Shown: positions 9,055 to 17,543 of the stretch, piece by piece
How the letters are laid out: each line of letters starts with the position of its first letter
How positions within the stretch are numbered: position 1 is the stretch's first letter
Source: Clostridia bacterium
GTDB lineage: Bacteria > Bacillota > Clostridia > Christensenellales > Aristaeellaceae
Length of the DNA stretch: 46,692 nt
Reading direction: 5' to 3'
Assembly: GCA_017427165.1 (NCBI GenBank)
Contig: JAFRTK010000154.1
Location: 1-46,692 of the forward strand
Translations under genes and position numbers: made by a program
Notes under the pieces: model-generated
Told to the model about the DNA's origin: nothing
Database searches by the model: none
Seen by the model: the letters and a program-made list of their open reading frames with translations, nothing else

Positions 9055-9724
9055 TTCCGTGAAGGCACTCAGGGCTGAAAAGCGGAAAGAGTCATGGTCC
9101 CGGTACCTTGATTCGCTGCGGTACTCCCTGCATGTGATCACCCATCCTTTTGACGGATTCTGGGATCTGATCCATGAGAAGAAGGGGACCCTGGCAGCGG
9201 CCCATACCTTCCTGATCCTGTTCCTGGTGGTGCGGGTGATGAAGCTGATCCTGACCAGCTTCCAGTTCATCAACGCTCCGATCCAGCATATCAATATTTT
9301 CGAGGAAGCGGGATCCCTGGCGCTGCCGTTCCTGGTGCTGTGCGTTGCCAACTGGGCGATGACCACCCTGTTTGAAGGCAAGGGCCGGTTCCGGGACATC
9401 TACATGGCAATGTGCTATGCCCTGGTACCGTATATCCTGATTCAGCTCCCGATGGTCATCATCAGCAACGGGCTGACCTTTGAAGAGGGAAGCATCTTCA
9501 GCATCATGCTGTCTGTCAGCGTGATCTGGTGCTGCTTCCTGGTGTTCATCGGCCTGATGCAGGTGCATGACTACGGCCCCGGAAAGACTTTGATCTTCCT
9601 GGTCGTAACCGTGGTCGGCGCCATGGTCATCATCTTCCTGGTGCTGACATTCTTCAGCCTGCTGAGCGACGCGATTGCCTATTTCGTGAGCCTGTACCGC
9701 GAAATTGTGTATCGCCTGTATTAA
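9029..9724 (+). CDS. Yip1-domain membrane protein
   Basis: 231 residues with a basic N-terminal 25 residues and about five membrane helices (roughly 48-70, 92-113, 130-148, 154-176 and 185-212). The pattern and the segments PFDGFWDLIHEKKGTLAAAH and ALVPYILIQLP match the bacterial Yip1 family, which is polytopic and mostly uncharacterised. Start ATG 9029 has GGGAGG upstream and lies inside the end of the NHL gene. Its fixed place between the NHL protein and the DUF5696 protein suggests an assembly or scaffold role in the membrane complex. That is inference; no catalytic residues can be named. Confidence 0.82.
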   Translation: MSRAKSASDSVKALRAEKRKESWSRYLDSLRYSLHVITHPFDGFWDLIHEKKGTLAAAHTFLILFLVVRVMKLILTSFQFINAPIQHINIFEEAGSLALPFLVLCVANWAMTTLFEGKGRFRDIYMAMCYALVPYILIQLPMVIISNGLTFEEGSIFSIMLSVSVIWCCFLVFIGLMQVHDYGPGKTLIFLVVTVVGAMVIIFLVLTFFSLLSDAIAYFVSLYREIVYRLY

Positions 9725-9739
9725 GGAGGGAGAGAGATT

Positions 9740-12322
9740 ATGAAAAAGAAGAGATCCCTCATCCTGCGGCTTCTTCCGTGGCTGATTATCCTGGCGGCGA
9801 TTGCGGCACTGATCATCTTCGTATTCGTTCCGATTTATTCCCAGCAGGAAACAAGCTTCGGGGCTGATCCGGTCGTTTACGAATACGAAGGAAAGAACGA
9901 CCCGCTGAAAATGGAAACCGACCGCCTCCTGTTTGAAATGGATCCGGCGACCACCCAGTTCACCCTGACCGACAAGCAGACGGGGAAGGTATGGAACTCC
10001 AACCCGGCGGAAAGGGATAAGGATCCGGTAGCCCGGGGCGTCAACAAGGAAGCCCTGTCCTCCACACTGAACGTGACCTATACCACCAGCGGCGGTGAGG
10101 TCGAGCTGAACAACTTCAGCTATTCCATCCAGAACCAGAACTTTGAGATCGTTCCCGGCGAGGACGGTTCCATCCGGGTGAATTACGCCATCGGCAAAAT
10201 CGAGAAGAAATTCATCCTGCCGATCGCGATGACCGAGGAAAGATACGAGCAGTTCACCGGGAATATGAGCAAGAAGAACAAGAAACAGGTTTCGAGCAAC
10301 TATTCCCTGTATGAGCCCTCCAAGCTGGACAAGAAGGAGAATAAGGAAGAGATCATCGCCCGGTATCCCTCCGTGGTTGACCAGGCGCTCTATATCCTGA
10401 AATCCGATACATCCTCCACCAACAAGGGAAAACTGGAAGCCCTGTTCCGGGATGCCGGATACAACGAGGAAGAGTTTGCGGTTGATATGGAGCTGGTGGC
10501 TGAAGCGAAGAGCAACAACGGCCCGGTTTTCAACGCGTCCGTGGTTTACCGCCTGGACGGTGAGGAGCTGGTCGTGGAAGTGCCCTATGACAGCCTCCGG
10601 TGCGAGGGTGACTATCCGATGTCGTTCGTCAGCGTGCTGCCGTATTTCGGTGCTGCCGGCACTGACCAGGAAGGATATATGCTGCTTCCGGAAGGCGGCG
10701 GCGCCTTGATCAGATACAACAACGGAAAGCTTTCCCAGAGCGCGTATTACGCCAACCTGTACGGATGGGACTACGCCACGGAAAGAAAGGAAGTCATCAG
10801 CGAAACGCGGAACGCATTCCCGGTATTCGGTATGGGGCAGCAGGACGGATCGTTCCTGTGCGTGATTGAAGGCGCCAGCTCCTATGCCGGAATCAACGCG
10901 GATATCGCCGGACGGTTCAACAATTACAACTTTATCTATCCCAAGTACAACGTCATCCATTATGACAAATTCAACGTTTCCAACCGGACCGCATCCCTTC
11001 TGTATATGTACGAGCAGGCCATCCCGAACGACACGGTGGTCCAGCGGTACTTCTTTACGGACAACGACAGCTATGTGGAGCTGGCCAATATCTACAGCCA
11101 GTATCTCCGCCGCGATCCGGAGCTGCGGAACGAAACGGCCAGTGCGGATATTCCGGTGAATGTGGAACTGGTCGGCGCGATTGACAAGAAAGTGCCGAAG
11201 CTGGGCATGCCGGTCAAATCGGTTGTGGCGCTGACTACATTTGACCAGGCGGGAAGCATCATCGACGAGCTGAAGGACAGCGGCATCAGGGACCTGAACG
11301 TCCGGATGACCGGATGGGCCAACGGCGGCGTCTGGCAGAAGGTACTGACCGGGGTGCATACCCTGAATGAGCTGGGCGGCGACGGCGGCATGAAGAAACT
11401 GATCGCCCATGCCTCCGATAAGGGCGTGAACCTGTTCTTCGACGGTATTTCCTGCTTTGCCTATGACAGCGGCCTGCTCGACGGTTTCCTTCCGTTCTCA
11501 AATGCAGCCCGGTTTACCACCCGTGAACAGGCGATCATTTACAACTATGATATCGTTACATATCAACAGGCTGACTGGTCGGGGATGGATCCATACTACC
11601 TGGTACGGCCGGAATACGCCCAGAAATGCGCGGATAACCTGATCAACGCGCTGAAGGACCGCAACGCGGCCGGCGTCGCATTCCGCGATATCGGCAACCT
11701 GCTGAGCGCGGACTATTACGCCCAGAATACCGTGACCCGGGAACAGGTGAAGGAAATGAACATCAACACCCTCCGGGACGCGGTGGCCAAGGGACTGAAG
11801 ATCAGCATCAAGGAAGGCAACAATTACGCCATTCCGTATGCGGACATGATCACGGATATGAACCTGACCGGCAATACCTATGCGATTATCGATCAGCGGA
11901 TTCCTTTCTACCAGATCGCAATCCACGGAATGAAAGATTACACCGGAGAATCGATCAACCTGGCGGGCGACTACCAGACGGCCCTGCTGGAATGCGCGGA
12001 ATACGGCGCCGGGCTGAACTTCACCTTCATGAAGGAAGATACGCCGGTGCTGCAGGACTCCAAGTATTCCTGCTACCGTTCCGCATCCTATGACCGGTGG
12101 AATGAGATCCTGACGCCGCTGATCCTGCGCTACCAGGCGGAGATGGCCGGACTGAACCGGCAGAATATCACGGGCCATGAACAACTGTCCAAGGAAGTTT
12201 CCGTGACGGAATACGCGGACGGCACCAAGGTTTATGTCAACTACAGCAACCGGGATTACAAGGACGGCGGAACCGTGATTCCTGCCAGAGACTATAAGGT
12301 GGAAAGGGGGAACGGGCAGTGA
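9740..12322 (+). CDS. DUF5696-type membrane-anchored protein with glycoside-hydrolase-like segment
   Basis: 860 residues, starting at ATG 9740 with GGAGGGAGAG upstream. Residues ~10-32 form a membrane anchor after a basic start (MKKKR), so most of the protein is extracytoplasmic. The first ~250 residues are beta-rich (TQFTLTDKQTGKVWNSNP). The middle and C-terminal part resembles DUF5696 and has alternating strand/helix segments like a TIM barrel of the glycoside hydrolase kind: DLNVRMTGWANGG, GVNLFFDGISCFAYDS and GVAFRDIGNLLSADY. The Asp and Glu residues at strand ends are candidates for catalysis, but I cannot assign them. A polysaccharide- or glycan-processing role next to sugar permeases is inference. 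Its stop overlaps the next start (GTGA). Confidence 0.8.
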   Translation: MKKKRSLILRLLPWLIILAAIAALIIFVFVPIYSQQETSFGADPVVYEYEGKNDPLKMETDRLLFEMDPATTQFTLTDKQTGKVWNSNPAERDKDPVARGVNKEALSSTLNVTYTTSGGEVELNNFSYSIQNQNFEIVPGEDGSIRVNYAIGKIEKKFILPIAMTEERYEQFTGNMSKKNKKQVSSNYSLYEPSKLDKKENKEEIIARYPSVVDQALYILKSDTSSTNKGKLEALFRDAGYNEEEFAVDMELVAEAKSNNGPVFNASVVYRLDGEELVVEVPYDSLRCEGDYPMSFVSVLPYFGAAGTDQEGYMLLPEGGGALIRYNNGKLSQSAYYANLYGWDYATERKEVISETRNAFPVFGMGQQDGSFLCVIEGASSYAGINADIAGRFNNYNFIYPKYNVIHYDKFNVSNRTASLLYMYEQAIPNDTVVQRYFFTDNDSYVELANIYSQYLRRDPELRNETASADIPVNVELVGAIDKKVPKLGMPVKSVVALTTFDQAGSIIDELKDSGIRDLNVRMTGWANGGVWQKVLTGVHTLNELGGDGGMKKLIAHASDKGVNLFFDGISCFAYDSGLLDGFLPFSNAARFTTREQAIIYNYDIVTYQQADWSGMDPYYLVRPEYAQKCADNLINALKDRNAAGVAFRDIGNLLSADYYAQNTVTREQVKEMNINTLRDAVAKGLKISIKEGNNYAIPYADMITDMNLTGNTYAIIDQRIPFYQIAIHGMKDYTGESINLAGDYQTALLECAEYGAGLNFTFMKEDTPVLQDSKYSCYRSASYDRWNEILTPLILRYQAEMAGLNRQNITGHEQLSKEVSVTEYADGTKVYVNYSNRDYKDGGTVIPARDYKVERGNGQ

Positions 12323-13305
12323 GCAAGAAAACGCGGAAACGCCGGGAACACTGGTACAGCGGTATTACGGAAGCTATTCAGATGTATATTCCCGGAAACA
12401 AGCTGTACCATACCATGCCGGCCAGGCGCGCCCGGACCGGGACCCTGTTTATCCTTCCGTTCATCATCGGGTTTATCTTCTTTATGGTCCGCCCGCTGGT
12501 GATGTCGCTGCAGATGAGCCTGAATGAGGTGAACCTGATCCGCGGCGGCGGTTTCACCATGACATGGAATGATTTCTACAACTATCATTACGCGCTGCAG
12601 ACGGATCCGAACTATAACCAGTACCTGGTGGATGAGATCAGCCGGATGGTGATCAACACGATCGCCACCCTGGTGCTGAGTTTCGTGATCGCTGTAATCC
12701 TGAACCAGAAGTTCAAGGGACGGATCCTGTGCCGGATTATCTTCTTCCTGCCGGTTATCCTGTCCTCCGGCGTTCTGCCCGGCATCGAAAGCTCCAATGA
12801 GTTCTACAACATGATGACGGATATCGGCAACTCGGTGCAGAACTCATCCGGCGTGGACATTGCGGCATCGCTGCAGGATCTGCTGCAGGTTTCCGGTGTG
12901 GCCGGCGAGGTGTTCGACGTTGTCTTCCAGATGATCAACGCGATTTACGACATTGTCATGGCCAGCGGCATCCAGATCATCGTATTCCTGAGCGGCCTGC
13001 AGTCCATCTCCCCGTCACTGTATGAAGCGGCAGATGTGGAAGGCTGCTCCGCATGGGAATCTTTCTGGAAGATCACTTTCCCGATGGTCAGCCCGCTGCT
13101 GCTGGTGAACTGCATCTATACGATTATCGACTTCTTCATGAAGAACGACAACCGGGTCATTGAGAAGATCAATGACGTTATGTACGGCGTCCGGATGGAC
13201 TTCGGCGTGGCCTCCGCCATGAGCTGGATCTACTTCGGCGTTGCCCTGCTGTTCATCGGAATCAGCACATTCATCATCACAAGGGCGGTGAAGTCTTATG
13301 AGTAA
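12319..13305 (+). CDS. ABC sugar transporter permease, MalF/UgpA-like, with long external loop
   Basis: 328-residue permease starting at GTG 12319, overlapping the DUF5696 stop by 4 bases. The first helix is TLFILPFIIGFIFFMVRPLV near residue 48. The EAA loop is LYEAADVEGCSAWESFWK with FPMVSPLL. Between the helix at FLPVILSSGVLPG and the one before the EAA loop there is an insertion of about 60 residues, rich in polar and acidic residues (NEFYNMMTDIGNSVQNSSG), likely outside the membrane. Such a loop could contact a binding protein. It pairs with the 13298 gene and gives the cluster a second permease pair. Confidence 0.9.
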   Translation: MSKKTRKRREHWYSGITEAIQMYIPGNKLYHTMPARRARTGTLFILPFIIGFIFFMVRPLVMSLQMSLNEVNLIRGGGFTMTWNDFYNYHYALQTDPNYNQYLVDEISRMVINTIATLVLSFVIAVILNQKFKGRILCRIIFFLPVILSSGVLPGIESSNEFYNMMTDIGNSVQNSSGVDIAASLQDLLQVSGVAGEVFDVVFQMINAIYDIVMASGIQIIVFLSGLQSISPSLYEAADVEGCSAWESFWKITFPMVSPLLLVNCIYTIIDFFMKNDNRVIEKINDVMYGVRMDFGVASAMSWIYFGVALLFIGISTFIITRAVKSYE

Positions 13306-14308
13306 GGACAACACGGTATTCATCGGGAAAAGCCAGGACTTCTGGACCCGGAACCGCCGCAGTGAAGGATACCTGCTGAAGCGCAGGGTCAAGGAAATTG
13401 TGGTTTCCGTTGTCCGCGCACTGCTGATGTTCGGCCTGTGCTTTATGATTATCCAGCCCATGCTGACCCGCTTCTCCATGAGCCTGATGGAGGAGAAGGA
13501 CCTTTATGACTCCACCATCATCCTGCTGCCGCGCCATGTGACGCTGGACAACTACCGGATTGTGGCGGACCTGACGAGTTTCCCGGAATCCATGATCAAC
13601 ACGCTGTGGATTTCCATCGTGATTTCGATCTGCCAGGTTGTTGCGGCGACCCTGGTGGCTTACGGGTTTGCCCGGTACGAATTCCCGCTGAAGAAATTCT
13701 GGTTCGCCTGCGTGGTGCTGCTGATCATCATCCCGCCGCAGACGATCCAGACCTCCCTGTATATCACATTCGCCCAGTTTGACCTGTTCGGAATCATCAA
13801 GGCGCTTACGGGCGATACGGTGAACCTGCGGTCCTCGATGGCGCCCTATGTCATCATGAGCCTGACCTGCATGGGCCTGAAGAACGGACTGTTCATCTAC
13901 ATGATGCGGCAGTACTTCAAGAACGTTCCGATGAGCCTGGAAGAGGCCGCTTATGTGGACGGCTGCGGCACGATGCATACGTTTGTGAAAATCATGCTGC
14001 CGGACGCCGTTCCGACAATTGCCAGCTGTTTCCTGTTCAGCTTTGTATGGCAGTGGACGGACCTGTTCTACTCCCGGAACTTCCTGACCAGCTACCGGAC
14101 GTTCGCCGTGCAGATGAGCACGATGGTCAGCCGGATGGGCCGCTATTTCTCCAGCGACGCCACCCAGTCGGTCATCGTACCGAACGGACGCCAGCTGCAG
14201 CTGATTTCCATCGCGGTGCTGTTCTGCTGCATTCCGCTGATCATCCTGTACTGCTTCACGCAGCGGACATTCGTGGAAAGCCTGGCCATGACGGGTTCCA
14301 AGGAGTAA
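13298..14308 (+). CDS. ABC sugar transporter permease, MalG/YtcP-like
   Basis: 336-residue permease overlapping the previous gene by 8 bases. Membrane helices are clear (VVRALLMFGLCFMIIQPML, FACVVLLIIIPPQTIQ, AVLFCCIPLIILYCF). The EAA loop reads EEAAYVDGCGTMHTFVK and IMLPDAVPT. It probably forms a heterodimer with the 12319 product and takes substrate from the solute-binding protein encoded at 14481. As for the other pair, no ATPase is encoded nearby. Confidence 0.92.
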   Translation: MSKDNTVFIGKSQDFWTRNRRSEGYLLKRRVKEIVVSVVRALLMFGLCFMIIQPMLTRFSMSLMEEKDLYDSTIILLPRHVTLDNYRIVADLTSFPESMINTLWISIVISICQVVAATLVAYGFARYEFPLKKFWFACVVLLIIIPPQTIQTSLYITFAQFDLFGIIKALTGDTVNLRSSMAPYVIMSLTCMGLKNGLFIYMMRQYFKNVPMSLEEAAYVDGCGTMHTFVKIMLPDAVPTIASCFLFSFVWQWTDLFYSRNFLTSYRTFAVQMSTMVSRMGRYFSSDATQSVIVPNGRQLQLISIAVLFCCIPLIILYCFTQRTFVESLAMTGSKE

Positions 14309-14362
14309 CCGGAAAAGTACAGACAACTGACACGAAAATGGCGAAAAAAACCGCAACAATAC

Positions 14363-14391
14363 TTGAATCTTTGTCGGATGTGGTATATAAT
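14363..14391 (+). promoter_or_regulatory. Internal promoter before the second solute-binding protein
   Basis: TTGAAT (14363-14368), 17 bases, TATAAT (14386-14391). It gives a start near 14398 and an ~80-base leader, allowing the binding protein to be made in excess over the membrane parts. Confidence 0.8.
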
Positions 14392-14425
14392 CTGCCTGCG
14401 AGGAAAAAGATCGCATAATAACGCA

Positions 14426-14456
14426 CCTATACGGGCTTTGTGAAAGGTCCGTAAGG
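14426..14456 (+). other. 5'-leader stem-loop of the second solute-binding gene
   Basis: CCT-A-TACGG-G-CTTT with loop GTG and AAAG-GT-CCGTA-AGG on the other side: 12 pairs with small bulges. It ends 8 bases before the AAGGAGG ribosome site. It may protect the mRNA 5' end or tune translation; function is inferred. Confidence 0.55.
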
Positions 14457-14480
14457 AAATAAAAAAGGAGGTTTTCTCGT

Positions 14481-15953
14481 ATGAAGAAAATCCTGGCTCT
14501 GGTTCTGGCCGCTATGATGCTGCTGGGTATGTGCAGCGCGATGGCCGAAGCTCCCGAAGGTTATCCCGAAGTGATCGAAGGCCTTGACTTTGGCGGCCGC
14601 ACGGTCTACATCTATGACTGGTGGGGAAATGACGATGCTGAACACAGCACCCGTCAGGCTGAACCCGATGCTGAAACCCAGGCTCTGTATGACTACCGTG
14701 ACTGGCTCGAAGCGACCTACAACGTCAAGATCGTTGAGACCGCTCTGAGCGACTGGTCCGGCAACCCCGCTGAACTGACCAACATCAACATGAATGGCGG
14801 TCTGAACGGCAAGGGCGACGAAGGCGACTGGTGCATCATCGCGATCGCGGCTGACTTTGCTCCCGCGACCCTGAAGAATGACCTGTATATGCCCTGGACG
14901 ATCGACCTGTCCGCTGAAAAGTGGAATCCGGTTACCACCAACTTCATGACCAAGGACGGCAAGGTCCTGGGCGTGCACGTTGGCAAGACCGAGCCCCGCA
15001 GCTGCCTGTTCTTCAACAAGCGCGTGCTGGAAGAAGCCGGTATCGACTGGAACACCATCTATGATATGCAGGCGGACGGCACCTGGACCTGGGAAGCCTG
15101 GGAAAACATCATGGACCAGGTACAGCGTGACACCGACAACGACGGTATCACCGACATCTACGGCCTGACCGGTTCCGGTGATGACATGGCGGTTGCCCTG
15201 GTGTTCGCCAATGGCGCTTCCTTCTTCGACAAGGACGAAAACGGCAAGATCACCTTGGCCGTTGACAGCCAGGCTGCCCTGGACGCTCTGGATGAGCGCG
15301 TCAAGGTTTGGGACAAGTACGCCTGCCCGACGCCCGAAGGCGCCAACTGGGACTGGTTCAAGACCTATTGGGAAGAAGGCACCTCCGCGTTCTACGCCGG
15401 CCAGACCTGGCAGGGCTTCAACGACGGTGCTGAAATGGACGACATGCAGGACGAGTGGGGCGCTGTGATGGTTCCGAAGGGACCCAATGCTGAGACCTAC
15501 AAGGCCATGGCGTGCGACAACATCTACGGCATCCCGAATGTCTACAGCCCCGAAGTTTCCGAGAAGATCCAGATGATCTATGACCTGTACACCGACGATG
15601 TGCCTGGCACCGATTCCGAAGACAACTGGATCGGCAACAAGTACAACAAGACCGACGAGCGTGCTGTTGACGAGACCTACGCCATGATGCGTGAGCCCGA
15701 GCATACCGCTCCGAACTACACCTTCAACCTGGGCTCCACCAACGACGTGCTGGGCAGCGCGCTGCTGTGGGGACCGATCAACAGCAAGGGACCGGCCCAG
15801 GCTGTTGAAGAATCCAAGGGATTCTGGCAGGATCTGATGGACGTGTTCAATGGCGTCAAGACTCAGGAAGAAGTTGACGCTGAGAACGCTGCTGAAGAAG
15901 CTGCTGCCGCTGCCGCTGCAGAAGCTGCTGAAGAGGCTCCCGCTGCTGAATAA
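14481..15953 (+). CDS. Secreted extracellular solute-binding protein, type 1
   Basis: 490-residue receptor for a sugar-type ABC importer. AAGGAGG lies 9 bases before ATG 14481. The signal peptide ends AMA|EA at residue 22; a Cys at 18 is preceded by Met, so a lipobox is not convincing. The mature part has the family signs: YDWWGND, SCLFFNKRVLEEAGID, TWTWEAWENIMDQVQ, DTDNDGITDIYGLTGSG and WGAVMVPKGPN. The last ~25 residues are almost only Ala and Glu. Codon use differs from its neighbours: many GCT and GAC/GAA codons, as in very highly expressed genes. It has its own promoter and a strong terminator. Likely serves the 12319/13298 permeases; ligand unknown. Confidence 0.9.
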   Translation: MKKILALVLAAMMLLGMCSAMAEAPEGYPEVIEGLDFGGRTVYIYDWWGNDDAEHSTRQAEPDAETQALYDYRDWLEATYNVKIVETALSDWSGNPAELTNINMNGGLNGKGDEGDWCIIAIAADFAPATLKNDLYMPWTIDLSAEKWNPVTTNFMTKDGKVLGVHVGKTEPRSCLFFNKRVLEEAGIDWNTIYDMQADGTWTWEAWENIMDQVQRDTDNDGITDIYGLTGSGDDMAVALVFANGASFFDKDENGKITLAVDSQAALDALDERVKVWDKYACPTPEGANWDWFKTYWEEGTSAFYAGQTWQGFNDGAEMDDMQDEWGAVMVPKGPNAETYKAMACDNIYGIPNVYSPEVSEKIQMIYDLYTDDVPGTDSEDNWIGNKYNKTDERAVDETYAMMREPEHTAPNYTFNLGSTNDVLGSALLWGPINSKGPAQAVEESKGFWQDLMDVFNGVKTQEEVDAENAAEEAAAAAAAEAAEEAPAAE

Positions 15954-15988
15954 TTCAGCTGAATTCAGATTCATTGTCTGAGTTTCCG

Positions 15989-16021
15989 GGCCGCCGCACA
16001 AGATGTGCGGCGGCCTTTTTT
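15989..16021 (+). terminator. Strong terminator ending the transport cluster
   Basis: A perfect 12-bp stem GGCCGCCGCACA / TGTGCGGCGGCC with loop AGA is followed by six T. It marks the end of the cluster. Confidence 0.93.
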
Positions 16022-16085
16022 CATGCCCTGCGGGGACAATGAAAAAAGAACCCCAAAGGGCCTGCAGATAATCAAATAATTCTCC

Positions 16086-16114
16086 TTGTATATTTCCGGA
16101 AACAGTGATACAAT
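16086..16114 (+). promoter_or_regulatory. Promoter of the antiporter gene
   Basis: TTGTAT (16086-16091), 17 bases, TACAAT (16109-16114). The transcript would begin near 16121, at the left arm of the inverted repeat described next. Confidence 0.7.
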
Positions 16115-16119
16115 GCCGT

Positions 16120-16150
16120 CCGGCAGAAGCGAAAACGCTATTTCTGCCGG
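16120..16150 (+). promoter_or_regulatory. Inverted repeat at the antiporter transcription start
   Basis: CCGGCAGAA-GCG-AAAA-CGC-TAT-TTCTGCCGG pairs as 9 + 3 bp around an AAAA loop. It starts within a base or two of the predicted +1. It could be a 5'-end stabilising hairpin or an operator; the sequence alone does not decide. Confidence 0.5.
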
Positions 16151-16188
16151 CGATTTTTGGAGAATGAAAGGGAAGCGTTAAGGAGAAA

Positions 16189-17496
16189 ATGCAGGAACTT
16201 TTATTAATCTCAATGGCACTGTTTGCCGGGCTCCTGATGACCCGGCTGTTTGTGAAATTAAAGCTGCCGGACGTGACGGCATACCTGGTAGCCGGCGTGC
16301 TGATCGGACCGTGTGTGCTGGGCCGGACCGGGATCGGATTCACTACGTCTGCGCAGGTAGACTCACTGGCTGTGATCAGCGATGTGGCACTGGGCTTTAT
16401 CGCGTTTGCGATCGGTCATGAATTCCGCCTGTCCGAACTGAAGCATACCGGGAAGCAGGCAACGATCATCGGTATCCTGCAGGCGGTGATCACCACGATC
16501 GTTGTGGACGCAGTGCTGATCGGACTCCATTTTATCAATCCCGAAATAATCAGCCTGCCGGTGGCGATCACCCTGGGCGCGATCGCTGCCGCTACCGCAC
16601 CGGCAGCCACCCTGATGGTCGTGCGCCAGTACAAGGCCAAAGGTCCGGTAACTGACGTCCTGCTGCCGGTCGTCGCGCTGGATGACGCGGTTGGCCTGAT
16701 CGTGTTTGCCGTTTCTTTCGGTATTGCACAGTCGATGGAAAACGGGACCGCCAATGTTGCCGCCCTGATTATTGAACCGCTGATGGAGGTGGTACTGTCC
16801 CTGGGCTTCGGCGGAATCGTCGGATTCCTGCTGACATTCCTGGAGCGGTACTTCCATTCCCACCGGAACCGTAACGCGCTGATTGTCGGCAGCGTAATGC
16901 TGACCGTGGCGGTGAGCCAGCTGAAGATCCCGGTCGGAAGCTTCACTTTCGGTTTTTCCTCGCTGCTGGTGTGCATGATGCTGGGTACGGTGTTCTGCAA
17001 TTACTGCCCGCTGAGCGAGGAACTGATGCTGCAGGCGGACCGCTGGTCCGGCCCGGCGCTGACCCTGTTCTTTGTGCTGAGCGGATCGGCCCTGCAGTTT
17101 GACGTGTTTTCCGACATTACCGTGGTCCTGATCGGACTGATTTATATCGTAGCCCGGTCCATCGGCAAATACCTGGGTGCGCGGCTGTCTTCCGACCTGG
17201 CGCACAGCCCGGAAACCGTACGGAAATACCTGGGAATCACGCTGCTGCCGCAGGCCGGTGTCGCACTGGGAATGTGCACAACCGCATACCGAGTGCTGGG
17301 CGGCGGCCCCGGGACACTGATCCGGAATATTATCCTGTTCTCTGTGCTGGTCTACGAGCTGATCGGCCCGAGCCTGACGAAGATGGCTCTGACCAAGGCC
17401 GGCGATATCCAGGCGATTCCGCAGGAAGTGAAAGCGCGCCGTAAGAAACAGCTGGAAGCGGTCACCAAGCCGGTTCCCCCCCAGTTTGACAAGTAA
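16189..17496 (+). CDS. Cation:proton antiporter, CPA2 (Kef/NapA-like)
   Basis: 435-residue inner membrane exchanger, probably moving Na+ or K+ against H+. About 12-13 helices are visible. The fold-defining segments are AATAPAATLMVVRQYKAKGP and, near residue 165, ALDDAVGLIVFAVSFG, whose paired Asp residues match the ion-binding DD of electrogenic CPA2 members. There is no C-terminal TrkA-N (NAD-binding) domain, only a short basic tail. Start ATG 16189 follows AAGGAG. It is monocistronic between its own promoter and a bidirectional terminator. Ion choice cannot be read from the sequence. Confidence 0.9.
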   Translation: MQELLLISMALFAGLLMTRLFVKLKLPDVTAYLVAGVLIGPCVLGRTGIGFTTSAQVDSLAVISDVALGFIAFAIGHEFRLSELKHTGKQATIIGILQAVITTIVVDAVLIGLHFINPEIISLPVAITLGAIAAATAPAATLMVVRQYKAKGPVTDVLLPVVALDDAVGLIVFAVSFGIAQSMENGTANVAALIIEPLMEVVLSLGFGGIVGFLLTFLERYFHSHRNRNALIVGSVMLTVAVSQLKIPVGSFTFGFSSLLVCMMLGTVFCNYCPLSEELMLQADRWSGPALTLFFVLSGSALQFDVFSDITVVLIGLIYIVARSIGKYLGARLSSDLAHSPETVRKYLGITLLPQAGVALGMCTTAYRVLGGGPGTLIRNIILFSVLVYELIGPSLTKMALTKAGDIQAIPQEVKARRKKQLEAVTKPVPPQFDK

Positions 17497-17500
17497 ATTG

Positions 17501-17528
17501 AAAAAAGACCGGAAATCCGGTCTTTTTT
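17501..17528. terminator. Bidirectional terminator between antiporter and MFS gene
   Basis: AAAAAAGACCGG-AAAT-CCGGTCTTTTTT: the stem has a T tract on both strands and sits between two convergent genes. Confidence 0.92.
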
Positions 17529-17543
17529 CATGTGCGGAAACGG

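Noticed and set aside
14309-14362. Possible riboswitch before the second solute-binding gene
   Set aside because: The A-rich stretch shows no complex fold and lies upstream of the promoter.
16025-16061. Imperfect inverted repeat as a terminator
   Set aside because: The loop is long (15 bases) and no T run follows; the strong terminator is already at 15989-16021.
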